Source: Pseudomonas sp. BGI-2 (lineage in GTDB: Bacteria > Pseudomonadota > Gammaproteobacteria > Pseudomonadales > Pseudomonadaceae). From it: 64,000 nt of DNA. The notes beneath the pieces were generated by a model. That model saw only the letters and a program-made list of their open reading frames with translations, had not been told where the DNA came from and did no database searches. This document shows, one piece after another, positions 38,148 through 46,929 of this stretch (its first letter is position 1; each line of letters starts with the position of its first letter). The stretch is from assembly GCF_004310295.1 (NCBI RefSeq), contig NZ_SISB01000022.1, forward strand, positions 1 through 64,000. The letters are read 5' to 3'. A program made the translations under genes and the position numbers.

Positions 38148-39233
38148 ATGACCATCAGTGACGCACTGCATCGTCTGCTTCTCGACAATCTGACCACCGC
38201 CACCATTCTGCTCGACGCCGAACTGCGCCTCGAGTACATGAACCCGGCGGCGGAGATGCTCCTGGCCATCAGCGGTCAGCGTAGCCATGGGCAGTTCATC
38301 AGCGAGTTGTTCACCGAATCCACCGAGGCGCTGAACTCCCTGCGCCAGGCGGTCGAGCAGGCGCATCCGTTTACCAAACGCGAAGCGATGCTCACCGCCC
38401 TCACCGGCCAGACCCTGACCGTCGACTACGCGGTCACGCCGATCCTCGCCAACGGCGCCACCATGCTGCTGTTGGAAGTCCACCCTCGCGACCGCTTGCT
38501 GCGCATCACCAAGGAAGAAGCGCAGCTGTCGAAGCAGGAAACCAGCAAGATGCTGGTGCGCGGCCTCGCTCACGAAATCAAGAATCCTCTCGGCGGGATA
38601 CGCGGCGCGGCGCAATTGCTGGCTCGCGAGCTGCCGGAGGAAAGCCTGCGCGACTACACCAACGTAATCATTGAAGAGGCCGACCGCCTGCGCAACCTGG
38701 TCGATCGCATGCTCGGCTCCAACAAACTGCCGTCGCTGGCGATGTGCAACGTCCACGAAGTGCTCGAACGCGTCTGTCATCTGGTGGAAGCCGAAAGTCA
38801 GGGCTGCATCACGTTGGTACGCGACTACGACCCCAGCATTCCCGACGTGTTGATCGACCGCGAACAAATGATTCAGGCGGTGCTGAACATTGTGCGCAAT
38901 GCGATGCAGGCCATCAGCAGCCAGAACGAGCTGCGCCTTGGCCGTATCAGCCTGCGTACCCGCGCCATGCGCCAGTTCACCATCGGTCACGTGCGTCATC
39001 GCCTGGTGACCAAGATCGAAATCATCGACAACGGCCCGGGTATTCCCGCGGAGTTGCAGGAAACCATCTTCTTTCCCATGGTCAGCGGCCGCCCGGACGG
39101 TACCGGGCTGGGCCTGGCCATAACCCAGAACATCATCAGCCAGCACCAGGGCCTGATCGAATGTGACAGCCACCCAGGCCACACCACGTTCTCGATCTTT
39201 CTGCCCCTGGAACAAGGAGCCACATCGACATGA
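38148..39233 (+). CDS. ntrB: Nitrogen regulation sensor kinase NtrB
   Basis: PAS-containing cytosolic histidine kinase/phosphatase that, with PII, sets NtrC phosphorylation. 361 residues from ATG 38148 with GAGG upstream. The PAS domain spans about 5-110, the phospho-acceptor H-box is RGLAHEIKNPLGG near 145, the N-box NIVRNAMQA near 248 and G boxes DNGPGIP and GTGLGLAI near 297 and 325. It has no membrane segment. Its end overlaps ntrC by four bases. The longer upstream frame is not supported. Confidence 0.96.
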   Translation: MTISDALHRLLLDNLTTATILLDAELRLEYMNPAAEMLLAISGQRSHGQFISELFTESTEALNSLRQAVEQAHPFTKREAMLTALTGQTLTVDYAVTPILANGATMLLLEVHPRDRLLRITKEEAQLSKQETSKMLVRGLAHEIKNPLGGIRGAAQLLARELPEESLRDYTNVIIEEADRLRNLVDRMLGSNKLPSLAMCNVHEVLERVCHLVEAESQGCITLVRDYDPSIPDVLIDREQMIQAVLNIVRNAMQAISSQNELRLGRISLRTRAMRQFTIGHVRHRLVTKIEIIDNGPGIPAELQETIFFPMVSGRPDGTGLGLAITQNIISQHQGLIECDSHPGHTTFSIFLPLEQGATST

Positions 39234-40666
39234 GCCGTAGTGAAACCGTGTGGATCGTCGATGACGACCGTTCTATCCGTTGGGTCCTGGAAAAAGCCTT
39301 GCAACAGGAAGGCATGACCACGCAAAGCTTCGACAGCGCCGATGGAGTGATGAGCCGCCTGGCGCGCCAGCAACCGGACGTGATCATCTCCGACATCCGC
39401 ATGCCGGGTGCCAGCGGTCTGGACCTTCTGGCGCGGATTCGCGAGCAACACCCACGGTTGCCAGTGATCATCATGACTGCGCACTCCGATCTGGACAGCG
39501 CTGTCGCGTCCTATCAGGGTGGTGCGTTTGAGTACCTCCCAAAACCGTTCGACGTCGACGAAGCGGTATCGCTGGTCAAGCGCGCCAACCAGCACGCTCA
39601 GGAACAGCAAGGCCTGGAAGTACCGGTCGCCTTGACCCGCACCCCGGAAATCATCGGCGAAGCGCCGGCGATGCAGGAAGTGTTTCGCGCCATCGGGCGC
39701 TTGAGCCACTCCAACATCACCGTGCTGATCAACGGCGAATCCGGGACCGGTAAAGAACTGGTGGCCCACGCTCTGCACCGTCACAGCCCGCGCGCGGCTT
39801 CGCCGTTCATTGCGCTGAACATGGCGGCGATCCCGAAAGACCTGATGGAATCCGAGCTGTTCGGCCATGAGAAAGGCGCGTTCACCGGCGCGGCCAACCT
39901 GCGTCGCGGGCGCTTTGAACAGGCTGACGGCGGCACGCTGTTTCTCGATGAAATCGGTGACATGCCGGCAGATACCCAGACCCGTTTGCTGCGGGTATTG
40001 GCCGACGGCGAGTTCTACCGTGTCGGCGGCCATGTGCCGGTGAAGGTCGATGTGCGAATCATCGCCGCGACTCACCAGAATCTGGAAACCCTGGTGCACG
40101 CCGGGAAGTTCCGTGAGGACTTGTTCCACCGCCTCAACGTCATCCGCATCCATATTCCACGGCTGTCGGACCGTCGCGAAGACATCCCGACCCTGGCCAA
40201 GCACTTCCTCGCCCGCGCCGCGCAAGAACTGGCGGTGGAGCCGAAGCTACTGAAAAGCGAAACCGAGGAATACCTGAAAAACCTGCCGTGGGGCGGGAAC
40301 GTGCGTCAGCTGGAAAACACCTGCCGCTGGATCACGGTGATGGCTTCGGGTCGCGAAGTGCACATCAGCGACCTGCCGCCAGAGCTGCTGAGCCTGCCGC
40401 AGGACTCGGCACCGGTGACCAACTGGGAGCAAGCGTTGCGTCAATGGGCTGATCAGGCGTTGGCGCGTGGTCAGTCGAGCCTGCTCGACAGCGCCGTGCC
40501 GGCCTTCGAACGAATCATGATCGAGACCGCCCTGAAACACACCGCCGGCCGGCGTCGCGATGCCGCGGTGTTGCTGGGCTGGGGGCGTAACACCCTGACG
40601 CGCAAGATCAAGGAGTTGGGGATGAAGGTTGATGGTGGGGATGATGATGAGGCAGATGAGGGTTAA
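39230..40666 (+). CDS. ntrC: Nitrogen regulation response regulator NtrC
   Basis: Sigma-54 activator. 478 residues: receiver domain (phospho-acceptor Asp near residue 55, in VIISDIRMPG), AAA+ domain with Walker A GESGTGKE, the sigma-54-contacting loop ESELFGHEKGAFTGA, and a Fis-type helix-turn-helix at the C-terminus (ALKHTAGRRRDAAVLLGWGRNTLTRKIKEL). The C-terminal DDDEADEG tail is acidic. It would act on the glnA and ntrB promoters seen here and may also influence hut. Confidence 0.97.
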   Translation: MSRSETVWIVDDDRSIRWVLEKALQQEGMTTQSFDSADGVMSRLARQQPDVIISDIRMPGASGLDLLARIREQHPRLPVIIMTAHSDLDSAVASYQGGAFEYLPKPFDVDEAVSLVKRANQHAQEQQGLEVPVALTRTPEIIGEAPAMQEVFRAIGRLSHSNITVLINGESGTGKELVAHALHRHSPRAASPFIALNMAAIPKDLMESELFGHEKGAFTGAANLRRGRFEQADGGTLFLDEIGDMPADTQTRLLRVLADGEFYRVGGHVPVKVDVRIIAATHQNLETLVHAGKFREDLFHRLNVIRIHIPRLSDRREDIPTLAKHFLARAAQELAVEPKLLKSETEEYLKNLPWGGNVRQLENTCRWITVMASGREVHISDLPPELLSLPQDSAPVTNWEQALRQWADQALARGQSSLLDSAVPAFERIMIETALKHTAGRRRDAAVLLGWGRNTLTRKIKELGMKVDGGDDDEADEG

Positions 40667-40680
40667 GCACTCGGTCTAAT

Positions 40681-40768
40681 GTGGGAGCGGGCTTGCTCGC
40701 GAAGGCGTCATCACACTCAACATCGATGTTGAATGAAACACCGCTTTCGCGAGCAAGCCCGCTCCCAC
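40681..40768. repeat. 88-bp REPIN of the GTGGGAGCGGGCTTGCTCGC family
   Basis: Standard arms at both ends with an imperfectly paired loop. It begins 14 bases after the ntrC stop codon. Confidence 0.92.
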
Positions 40769-40875
40769 ATTTAGGGCTCAGTGCACCGCACCAATGCACC
40801 GTGACCCGCAATCGCGCACGACAACTGATTCGAAACCCCGCCTGCTTCTGCAATAGAACCCATTCTTTAAAAACA

Positions 40876-40902
40876 CGAAAGCCCCGGAATACGGGGCTTT
40901 CG
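40876..40902. terminator. Rho-independent-type hairpin after ntrC
   Basis: CGAAAGCCCC-GGAATAC-GGGGCTTTCG forms a strong stem. T-runs are short on the plus side (TTTC), so efficiency is uncertain. It is the first structural stop after ntrC. Confidence 0.7.
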
Positions 40903-40990
40903 ACGTTTCAGCGCGACATTCTGTTTCAACTTGTTAAAACCTGGCACGCCCCCTGCAATAGTCCATTCAGTGATTCAGTTCACCACCCGG

Positions 40991-41190
40991 TTTCGGGGAC
41001 CTTGGTACAGGCAGGCCGGGGATTCCCCTCTTTACATCGGGCTCACACCGCACTTGCGACGAGCCCACGCAGTTTTGGGGCCCTTGATACAGGCAGGTCA
41101 GGGGTTCCTTCTTTACACCGGGCTCGACGCAATGCGCGAGCCCTGCCGTTTTGGGAACCTTGGTACAGGCAGGCCGGGGATTCCCTCTTT
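40991..41190. repeat. Three-copy imperfect tandem repeat with hairpin spacers
   Basis: Copies begin at about 40991, 41073 and 41149 (periods 82 and 76). Each contains GGNACCTTGGTACAGGCAGG, or a close variant, then CCGGGGATTCCC. The spacers contain GGGCTC...GAGCCC inverted repeats. The third copy runs into the end of the small membrane-protein gene. With the REPIN and hairpin it fills the 520-base gap between ntrC and that gene; I see no gene there. Confidence 0.8.
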
Positions 41191-41630
41191 TATTGCTCCC
41201 GGAGATGGATCTCCAGCCGCCAGCGGTCATCGACCTCGCTACCGGTCCACTCGCCCTGCAGTGGCCGGGCCGCCACTACCGTCAGCAACAACCCTCCATC
41301 ACTCAAGCGCGTCCGCCAGTTCACGACCTTGTCGTTGAGCTTGAGCTGACCTTTCTGCGCCTTGCCTTGCGCCTCGAACAGCAACGCGAGGCTGCCGTCG
41401 ACGAACTCGCCATGGGTCTTGGGTTCGTTGTTGAACCACACCACCAGCCCATCGTTCGTCACCTCGACCTGTTGCAATTCGCTGGGGTCAGGCGTGGTCA
41501 GGCGACCGATCATCAGCCCCACCATCAGTCCGACAATCGCCAGCGAAGCCATTACGCGCGGTAATAGTTTCGAACGTGGATCGACGGGCGGCGTAGAATG
41601 CCCGCCATCATTACCTTCGGAGCCGTGCAT
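41190..41630 (-). CDS. Small membrane-anchored protein of unknown function
   Basis: A 146-residue protein (120 if it starts at Met27). One transmembrane helix, MASLAIVGLMVGLMIGRL, lies near residues 27-44. A periplasmic domain of about 100 residues follows, with alternating hydrophobic strands (GLVVWFNNEP, ALLFEAQGKAQKGQLKL) and a C-terminal WRLEIHLREQ. I do not recognise a named family. The upstream start shares the sequence CATG with the trmL start on the other strand. Confidence 0.75.
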   Translation of the reverse strand: MHGSEGNDGGHSTPPVDPRSKLLPRVMASLAIVGLMVGLMIGRLTTPDPSELQQVEVTNDGLVVWFNNEPKTHGEFVDGSLALLFEAQGKAQKGQLKLNDKVVNWRTRLSDGGLLLTVVAARPLQGEWTGSEVDDRWRLEIHLREQ

Positions 41631-42084
41631 GTTTCACGTCATCCTCTTTCAACCAGAAATTCCGCCGAATACCGGCAACGTTATCAGGCTGTGCGCCAAC
41701 AGTGGCTGCCACCTGCATTTGATCGAACCGCTGGGCTTCGAGATGGACGACAAGCGCCTGCGCCGGGCCGGCCTCGACTACCACGAGTATGCCACCCTGC
41801 AACGCCACGCGGACCTCGCCAGTTGCCTGGAGAGTCTCGGTCATCCACGGCTGTTCGCCTTTACCACCAAGGGCTCGCGACCGTTTCACGATGCCAGTTT
41901 TGCGGAGGGCGACGCGTTCCTGTTCGGCCCGGAAAGCCGTGGCTTGCCGGCCGAGGTGCTCGATGCACTGCCCGGCGAACAACGCCTGCGCTTGCCGATG
42001 CGTGAAGGCTGCCGCAGCCTGAACCTGTCGAACACCGTGGCGGTTGCCGTCTACGAAGGCTGGCGCCAGCTCGGTTTCAAATAA
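41629..42084 (+). CDS. trmL: tRNA (cytidine/uridine(34)-2'-O)-methyltransferase
   Basis: SPOUT-class methyltransferase that modifies the wobble base of tRNA-Leu isoacceptors. 151 residues from ATG 41629 with GGAG seven bases upstream. Key segments are FQPEIPPNTGNVIRLCANSG, LFGPESRGLPAEVL and LRLPMREGCRSLNLSNTVAV, the knot that binds SAM. The gene stands alone on the plus strand. Confidence 0.95.
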   Translation: MFHVILFQPEIPPNTGNVIRLCANSGCHLHLIEPLGFEMDDKRLRRAGLDYHEYATLQRHADLASCLESLGHPRLFAFTTKGSRPFHDASFAEGDAFLFGPESRGLPAEVLDALPGEQRLRLPMREGCRSLNLSNTVAVAVYEGWRQLGFK

Positions 42085-42099
42085 CACCGCATAACAAAT

Positions 42100-42187
42100 G
42101 TGGGAGCGGGCTTGCTCGCGAAGGGGTCATAACATTCAACATCATCGTTGACTGTTACACCGCATTCGCGAGCAAGCCCGCTCCCAC
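42100..42187. repeat. 88-bp REPIN of the GTGGGAGCGGGCTTGCTCGC family
   Basis: Both standard arms with a partly self-complementary loop, in the convergent trmL - secB gap. Confidence 0.92.
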
Positions 42188-42214
42188 ATTGGACTTGCTT
42201 TGACTCAGGACCGC

Positions 42215-42700
42215 TTACTGAACGGTCGGAGTCTCGCCAGCCGCCTGCATGCGTTGCAGTTCTTGTGCGTACAGCGCGTCGAAGTTCACCGGAGCCAGCA
42301 TCAGGGCCGGGAACGAGCCGCGGGTCACCAGGCTGTCCAGGGTTTCGCGAGCGTACGGGAACAGGATGTTCGGGCAGAACGCGCCGAGGGTGTGGCTCAT
42401 CGAAGCGTCGTCCAGGTTCTTGATCAGGAAGATCCCGGCCTGTTGCACTTCAGCGATGAACGCCACTTCGTCGCCGTTTTTCACGGTGACGGACAAGGTC
42501 AGCACGACTTCGTGGAAGTCGCCTTCCAGCGCCTTTTGACGAGTGTTCAGATCCAGACCGACGCTCGGTTCCCACTGCTGGCGGAAGATCGCCGGGCTTT
42601 TCGGGGCTTCGAACGACAAGTCACGTACGTAGATGCGCTGCAAGGAGAATTGCGGTGCGGTGTCTTCTTCGCTAGCTGCAGTGTTCTGTTGGTCAGTCAT
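42215..42700 (-). CDS. secB: Protein-export chaperone SecB
   Basis: Tetrameric cytosolic chaperone that delivers unfolded preproteins to SecA. 161 residues with the family's [16 protein letters not shown] opening, DLNTR near 52 and the [23 protein letters not shown] segment near 110. It is downstream of grxC and the rhodanese-like gene in a compact cluster that matches the E. coli yibN-grxC-secB order. Confidence 0.97.
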   Translation of the reverse strand: MTDQQNTAASEEDTAPQFSLQRIYVRDLSFEAPKSPAIFRQQWEPSVGLDLNTRQKALEGDFHEVVLTLSVTVKNGDEVAFIAEVQQAGIFLIKNLDDASMSHTLGAFCPNILFPYARETLDSLVTRGSFPALMLAPVNFDALYAQELQRMQAAGETPTVQ

Positions 42701-42741
42701 CTCAGATCCTTTCTGATCTTGGGGTCTTACAGGGAAGGCGT

Positions 42742-42996
42742 TCAGGCCTGGAGCATGGCGTCGAGCTTGCCGGCGCGCTCAAGGGCAAACAAATCATCAC
42801 AGCCACCGATGTGGCGCTCGCCGATCCAGATCTGCGGCACGGACGTACGTCCGGCCTTCTGGGCCATGGCGGCACGCACCTGTGGCTTGCCATCGACCTT
42901 GATCTCTTCGAAGGCCACGCCTTTGTTCTCGAGCAGGTACTTGGCTCGCGAACAGTAAGGGCAGTAATCGCTGGAATAGACGACGACGTTGCTCAT
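42742..42996 (-). CDS. grxC: Glutaredoxin 3
   Basis: An 84-residue dithiol glutaredoxin. The CPYC active site is at residues 12-15 ([15 protein letters not shown]), the cis-proline in TSVPQIWI and the glutathione-binding GGCDDL near 61. It starts one base after the rhodanese-like gene ends. Confidence 0.97.
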   Translation of the reverse strand: MSNVVVYSSDYCPYCSRAKYLLENKGVAFEEIKVDGKPQVRAAMAQKAGRTSVPQIWIGERHIGGCDDLFALERAGKLDAMLQA

Positions 42997-42997
42997 A

Positions 42998-43411
42998 TCA
43001 CTTCACCAGCGGCAGGTTGTCGCCTTTCCAGCTGGAAATACCGCCGGACAGCTTGGCGGCGGTGAAGCCGGATTTCATCAGTTCGCGGGCATGGGTGCCG
43101 GCGGTCTGGCCCATGGCGTCGACCAGAATGATGGTCTTGGCCTTGTGCTTTTCCAGTTCGGCAACGCGAGCAGCCAATTTGTCGTGGGGAATATTCAACG
43201 CGCCAACAATGTGACCGGCGGCGAAATCCTTGACCGAACGAATATCGATCACAACGCCGGCGTCCTTGTTGACCAGCCCGGTCAGTTCACCGGTGCTCAG
43301 GCTGCGGCCGCCGCCTTGCATCTGATAAGCGATCAGCAACGCCAGCAGTACGACGAAGATACCGACGAGCAGATAGTGGTTAGTGGCAAATTCAATCAGG
43401 TGAGCAACCAT
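42998..43411 (-). CDS. Membrane-anchored rhodanese-like protein without cysteine (YibN type)
   Basis: A 137-residue protein with an N-terminal transmembrane helix (YLLVGIFVVLLALLIAYQM) and a rhodanese-fold domain. The position of the catalytic cysteine loop reads LVDAMGQTAGTHA; there is no cysteine anywhere in the protein, so thiosulfate sulfurtransferase activity is ruled out by conventional chemistry. The start at 43411 (MVAHLIEF) fits the family; an upstream GTG at 43459 is less likely. E. coli YibN, next to grxC and secB, is the nearest named relative and interacts with membrane protein biogenesis factors as I recall. Confidence 0.88.
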   Translation of the reverse strand: MVAHLIEFATNHYLLVGIFVVLLALLIAYQMQGGGRSLSTGELTGLVNKDAGVVIDIRSVKDFAAGHIVGALNIPHDKLAARVAELEKHKAKTIILVDAMGQTAGTHARELMKSGFTAAKLSGGISSWKGDNLPLVK

Positions 43412-43508
43412 CGAAGGAGGTTCCAGGGCGTTAAAATGTCGGCCAGTATACACAGCCACTATGGCGGGCCAAACCCCGTCCGGCGGTGACGCCGTCGGAA
43501 CTTAGCTG

Positions 43509-43774
43509 TAGGACGTGTTGACCCTCAATTGCGAGTCGCGCCGCGCCCCGTAAATCGCAAGACTAGGCATGATGAGTGAGGTTTGGCGTTTCAAATGAAC
43601 GACGAATAACGACGGATTGCGCTTTACGGGGCGTGGCCCTCCGGGTTTGCCCTGTGAGCGCGCCATGCTGCGTTGCGGGACTCGGCAAGGAAACGACCCT
43701 TACCCACGTCCCGCGCCTTGCCTGGCACGCTCACAGGGCAAACGCGACTCGCAATTGAGGGTCAACACGTCCTA
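43509..43774. mobile_element. MITE-like element with 32-bp perfect terminal inverted repeats
   Basis: Termini 43509-43540 and 43743-43774 are exact inverted repeats of 32 bases that begin with TA and end with TA, as if a TA target had been duplicated around 30-bp ends starting GGACGTGTTGACC. Inside are two further hairpins: 43545-43561 with 43618-43634 (one mismatch) and 43645-43665 with 43723-43743 (one mismatch). The only open frames are short, so no transposase is present. It fills most of the 418-base gap before gpmI. Confidence 0.75.
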
Positions 43775-43829
43775 AACTTGCCACTCCCTTTTCCATCGCC
43801 CTCTTTTAACTCAGCCACGAGTGGAATCC

Positions 43830-45359
43830 ATGACTACCACGCCTAAACCTTTGGTCCTGATTATTCTCGACGGCTTCGGTCACAGTGAGAGCCCTGAATC
43901 CAACGCCGTGTTTGCGGCGAAGAAGCCCGTACTGGACCGTTTGTGGGCCACTGTGCCGAACGGCCTGATCTCGGGCAGCGGCATGGACGTCGGCCTGCCG
44001 GATGGCCAGATGGGCAACTCCGAAGTCGGCCACATGAACCTCGGGGCCGGCCGCGTGGTGTATCAAGACTTCACGCGCGTGACCAAATCGATCCGCGATG
44101 GCGAGTTTTTCGAAAACCCGACTATTTGCGCCGCTGTGGATAAAGCCGTTGCTGCCGGCAAAGCCGTGCACTTCATGGGCCTGCTGTCCGATGGCGGCGT
44201 TCACAGCCACCAGGATCACCTGGTTGCCATGGCCGAACTGGCCTTCAAGCGCGGCGCCGAAAAAATCTACCTGCACGCGTTCCTTGATGGCCGCGACACG
44301 CCACCGAAAAGCGCCCAGTCGTCCATCGAACTGCTCGACGCGACCTTCCAGGCGTTGGGCAAAGGCCGGATCGCCAGTATTGTCGGCCGTTACTTCGCCA
44401 TGGACCGCGACAACCGCTGGGACCGCGTGTCCCAAGCCTACAACCTGATTGTCGATGGCAACGGCGAATTCAACGCTGCCACCGCACAGGAAGGTCTGCA
44501 AGCCGCTTACGAGCGTGGCGAGAGCGACGAATTCGTCAAAGCCACCTCCATCGGCGAGCCGGTGAAAGTCGAAGACGGCGACGCCGTAGTCTTCATGAAC
44601 TTCCGGGCCGACCGCGCCCGTGAACTGACCCGCGTGTTCGTCGAAGACGGTTTCAAGGAGTTTGAACGTGCGCGCCAGCCGAAATTGGCCGGCTTCGTGA
44701 TGCTGACCCAATACGCCGCCAGCATTCCTGCACCCTCGGCCTTCGCCGCCGGCAGCCTGGACAACGTGCTGGGCGATTACCTGGCGAAAAACGGCAAGAC
44801 GCAGCTGCGCATCGCTGAAACCGAGAAGTACGCCCACGTGACCTTCTTCTTCTCCGGCGGTCGCGAAGAACCGTTCCCGGGCGAAGAGCGCATCCTGATC
44901 CCGTCGCCAAAAGTCGCCACCTATGACTTGCAGCCCGAGATGAGCGCCCCGGAAGTCACGGACCGTATCGTCGATGCTATCGAAAACCAGCGTTACGACG
45001 TGATCGTCGTCAACTATGCCAACGGCGACATGGTCGGCCACAGCGGCGTGTTTGATGCGGCGGTGAAAGCCGTTGAATGCCTGGACCTGTGCGTTGGCCG
45101 TATTGTTGATGCGCTGGACAAGGTGGGTGGCGAAGCACTGATCACGGCCGACCACGGTAACGTAGAGCAGATGGCCGACGAGTCCACCGGCCAGGCGCAT
45201 ACCGCCCACACCACCGAACCGGTGCCGTTTATCTATGTCGGCAAGCGTGACTTCAAGATTCGCGACGGCGGCGTGCTGGCGGATGTGGCCCCGACCATGC
45301 TGATGTTGATGGGCCTGGAAAAACCGGCGGAAATGACTGGCACTTCGATTCTGGTGTAA
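43830..45359 (+). CDS. gpmI: Cofactor-independent phosphoglycerate mutase
   Basis: Interconverts 2- and 3-phosphoglycerate using two manganese ions. 509 residues from ATG 43830 (in-frame GTG nine bases earlier is possible). The metal motif LIILDGFGH is near residue 12, the phosphorylated serine in [14 protein letters not shown] near 62, and metal ligands in [14 protein letters not shown] near 405 and ITADHGN near 445. Confidence 0.97.
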   Translation: MTTTPKPLVLIILDGFGHSESPESNAVFAAKKPVLDRLWATVPNGLISGSGMDVGLPDGQMGNSEVGHMNLGAGRVVYQDFTRVTKSIRDGEFFENPTICAAVDKAVAAGKAVHFMGLLSDGGVHSHQDHLVAMAELAFKRGAEKIYLHAFLDGRDTPPKSAQSSIELLDATFQALGKGRIASIVGRYFAMDRDNRWDRVSQAYNLIVDGNGEFNAATAQEGLQAAYERGESDEFVKATSIGEPVKVEDGDAVVFMNFRADRARELTRVFVEDGFKEFERARQPKLAGFVMLTQYAASIPAPSAFAAGSLDNVLGDYLAKNGKTQLRIAETEKYAHVTFFFSGGREEPFPGEERILIPSPKVATYDLQPEMSAPEVTDRIVDAIENQRYDVIVVNYANGDMVGHSGVFDAAVKAVECLDLCVGRIVDALDKVGGEALITADHGNVEQMADESTGQAHTAHTTEPVPFIYVGKRDFKIRDGGVLADVAPTMLMLMGLEKPAEMTGTSILV

Positions 45360-45386
45360 TCGGTATCTCAGACACCACTAAACCCT

Positions 45387-45474
45387 GTGGGAGCGGGCTT
45401 GCTCGCGAATGCGGAGTATCAGTCAACGTTGATGTCGACTGACACTCCGCATTCGCGAGCAAGCCCGCTCCCAC
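45387..45474. repeat. 88-bp REPIN of the GTGGGAGCGGGCTTGCTCGC family
   Basis: Standard arms with extended loop pairing (GAATGCGGAGT / ACTCCGCATTC and GTC...GAC). It lies 27 bases after the gpmI stop. Confidence 0.93.
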
Positions 45475-45522
45475 ATTGGTTTGGCGGTGTTTTCACCCCC
45501 GAACCTACTCCAGTCATCACAC

Positions 45523-45547
45523 AGCCCCAATTGGGCGTTTTTTTTGC
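45523..45547 (+). terminator. Short hairpin with T-run after gpmI
   Basis: GCCCCAATTGGGC followed by G and a run of eight or more T. The stem is short, so it is a weak terminator at best; it precedes the envC-like gene. Confidence 0.5.
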
Positions 45548-45599
45548 GGCGCTTGGCGGGCATACTAGGCCGTCCCTTTCCTTGGTGTCGCCCGCCTCT

Positions 45600-46895
45600 A
45601 TGCTTCGCGTCCTGATAGCCCTTGCTCTGACTTGCCTGCTCCAACCGGCCTTCGCTGACGAGCGCGCGCAAACCCAACAACAGCTGGACGCCACGCGTCA
45701 GGACATTGCCGAGCTGAAAAAACTGCTGGGCAAGCTGCAGGAAGAAAAATCCGGTGTGCAGAAAGACCTCAAAGGCACCGAGACCGAGATGGGCAAGCTC
45801 GAGAAGCAGGTCGATGCCCTGCAAAAAGAGCTGAAGAAAAGCGAATCCGAGCTGCAGCGTCTCGATGGTGAGAAAAAAAAACTCCAGAGCGCGCGCACTG
45901 AACAGCAACGACTGATCGCCATTCAGGCTCGTGCGGCCTATCAGAACGGCCGTCAGGAGTACTTGAAGCTCCTGCTGAACCAGCAGAATCCGGAAAAATT
46001 CGCCCGCACCCTCACCTATTACGACTACCTGAGCCAGGCCCGCCTGGAGCAGCTGAAGAATTTCAACGAAACCCTGCGCCAACTGGCCAATGTCGAAAAA
46101 GACATCGCCTTGCAGCAGGCGCAGTTGCTGGTGCAGAAAAGCAGCCTCGACAGCCAGCGCGATGAACTCGACAAGGTTCGCAAGGAGCGCCAGCAGGTCC
46201 TGGCCAAGCTGAGCGACGACGTGAAGGCTCGCGATCAGAAGCTGGCTGCCCGCGAGCAGGATCAGGCCGACCTGTCTAAAGTCCTTAAAACCATCGAAGA
46301 AACCCTGGCCCGCCAGGCTCGAGAGGCTGAAGAAGTGCGCCAAAAAGCGCTCATCGCCCAGCAGGAAGCCGAAAAAAAGCGATTACGTGAGGCTCAGGAA
46401 CAGGCCGATGCCACGACTGATGCCCCACGCAAACCCGTTAAATCGACACCCGGCGCAATGGTTTCAAGTTCAGGCGAGACCTTCGGCGGTGCTTTTGCTT
46501 CAACTCGCGGCAAACTTCCATGGCCCGTCGATGGTCGACTGCTTGCGCGCTTCGGTGAATCCCGTGGCGACGACGCCCGTACCAAGTGGGACGGCGTGAT
46601 GATCAGCGCCTCCTCCGGCAGCCAGGTGCACGCCGTGCATGGCGGTCGCGTGGTGTTTGCCGACTGGCTGCGTGGCGCCGGGCTGCTGGTGATTCTCGAC
46701 CACGGCAACGGTTTTTTGAGTCTTTACGGTCACAACCAGACGCTGCTCAAGTCTGCGGGTGACGTGGTAAAAGCCGGTGAGTCCATCTCCACTGTCGGTA
46801 GCAGTGGCGGGCAGGACACACCAGCGCTGTATTTCGCTATTCGTCAGCAGGGTCACCCGAGTGATCCGGCGCAATGGTGCCGCGCGCAAGGATAG
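45600..46895 (+). CDS. envC: EnvC-like murein hydrolase activator with degenerate LytM domain
   Basis: A 431-residue exported protein. After a signal peptide ending PAFADE a long coiled coil runs from about 20 to 280, then a C-terminal LytM/M23-fold domain. The metal residues of active M23 peptidases are lost: HxGxD reads TKWDGVM and HxH reads ALYFAI. That is the EnvC pattern, in which the domain activates amidases rather than cutting peptidoglycan. The true start is ATG 45600; the longer frame upstream runs through the REPIN. ctpA follows 34 bases later. Confidence 0.9.
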   Translation: MLRVLIALALTCLLQPAFADERAQTQQQLDATRQDIAELKKLLGKLQEEKSGVQKDLKGTETEMGKLEKQVDALQKELKKSESELQRLDGEKKKLQSARTEQQRLIAIQARAAYQNGRQEYLKLLLNQQNPEKFARTLTYYDYLSQARLEQLKNFNETLRQLANVEKDIALQQAQLLVQKSSLDSQRDELDKVRKERQQVLAKLSDDVKARDQKLAAREQDQADLSKVLKTIEETLARQAREAEEVRQKALIAQQEAEKKRLREAQEQADATTDAPRKPVKSTPGAMVSSSGETFGGAFASTRGKLPWPVDGRLLARFGESRGDDARTKWDGVMISASSGSQVHAVHGGRVVFADWLRGAGLLVILDHGNGFLSLYGHNQTLLKSAGDVVKAGESISTVGSSGGQDTPALYFAIRQQGHPSDPAQWCRAQG

Positions 46896-46929
46896 GCGTT
46901 GAGTCACCTACATTAGGAGTTCGTTCGAC

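Noticed and set aside
40931..41338. Open frames through the three-copy repeat that translate to repeated peptides
   Set aside because: The periodicity of the peptides simply reflects the DNA repeat, the two periods differ (82 and 76) so the frame is not kept, and no ribosome-binding site is seen.
43576..43758. Small ORF inside the 266-bp element
   Set aside because: It runs through both internal hairpins and into the terminal repeat; its sequence is dictated by the inverted repeats and there is no ribosome-binding site.
40681..45474. Evenly built inverted repeats that might be read as a CRISPR-like array
   Set aside because: The elements are thousands of bases apart, each is an inverted pair, and there are no spacers or cas genes; they are REPINs.
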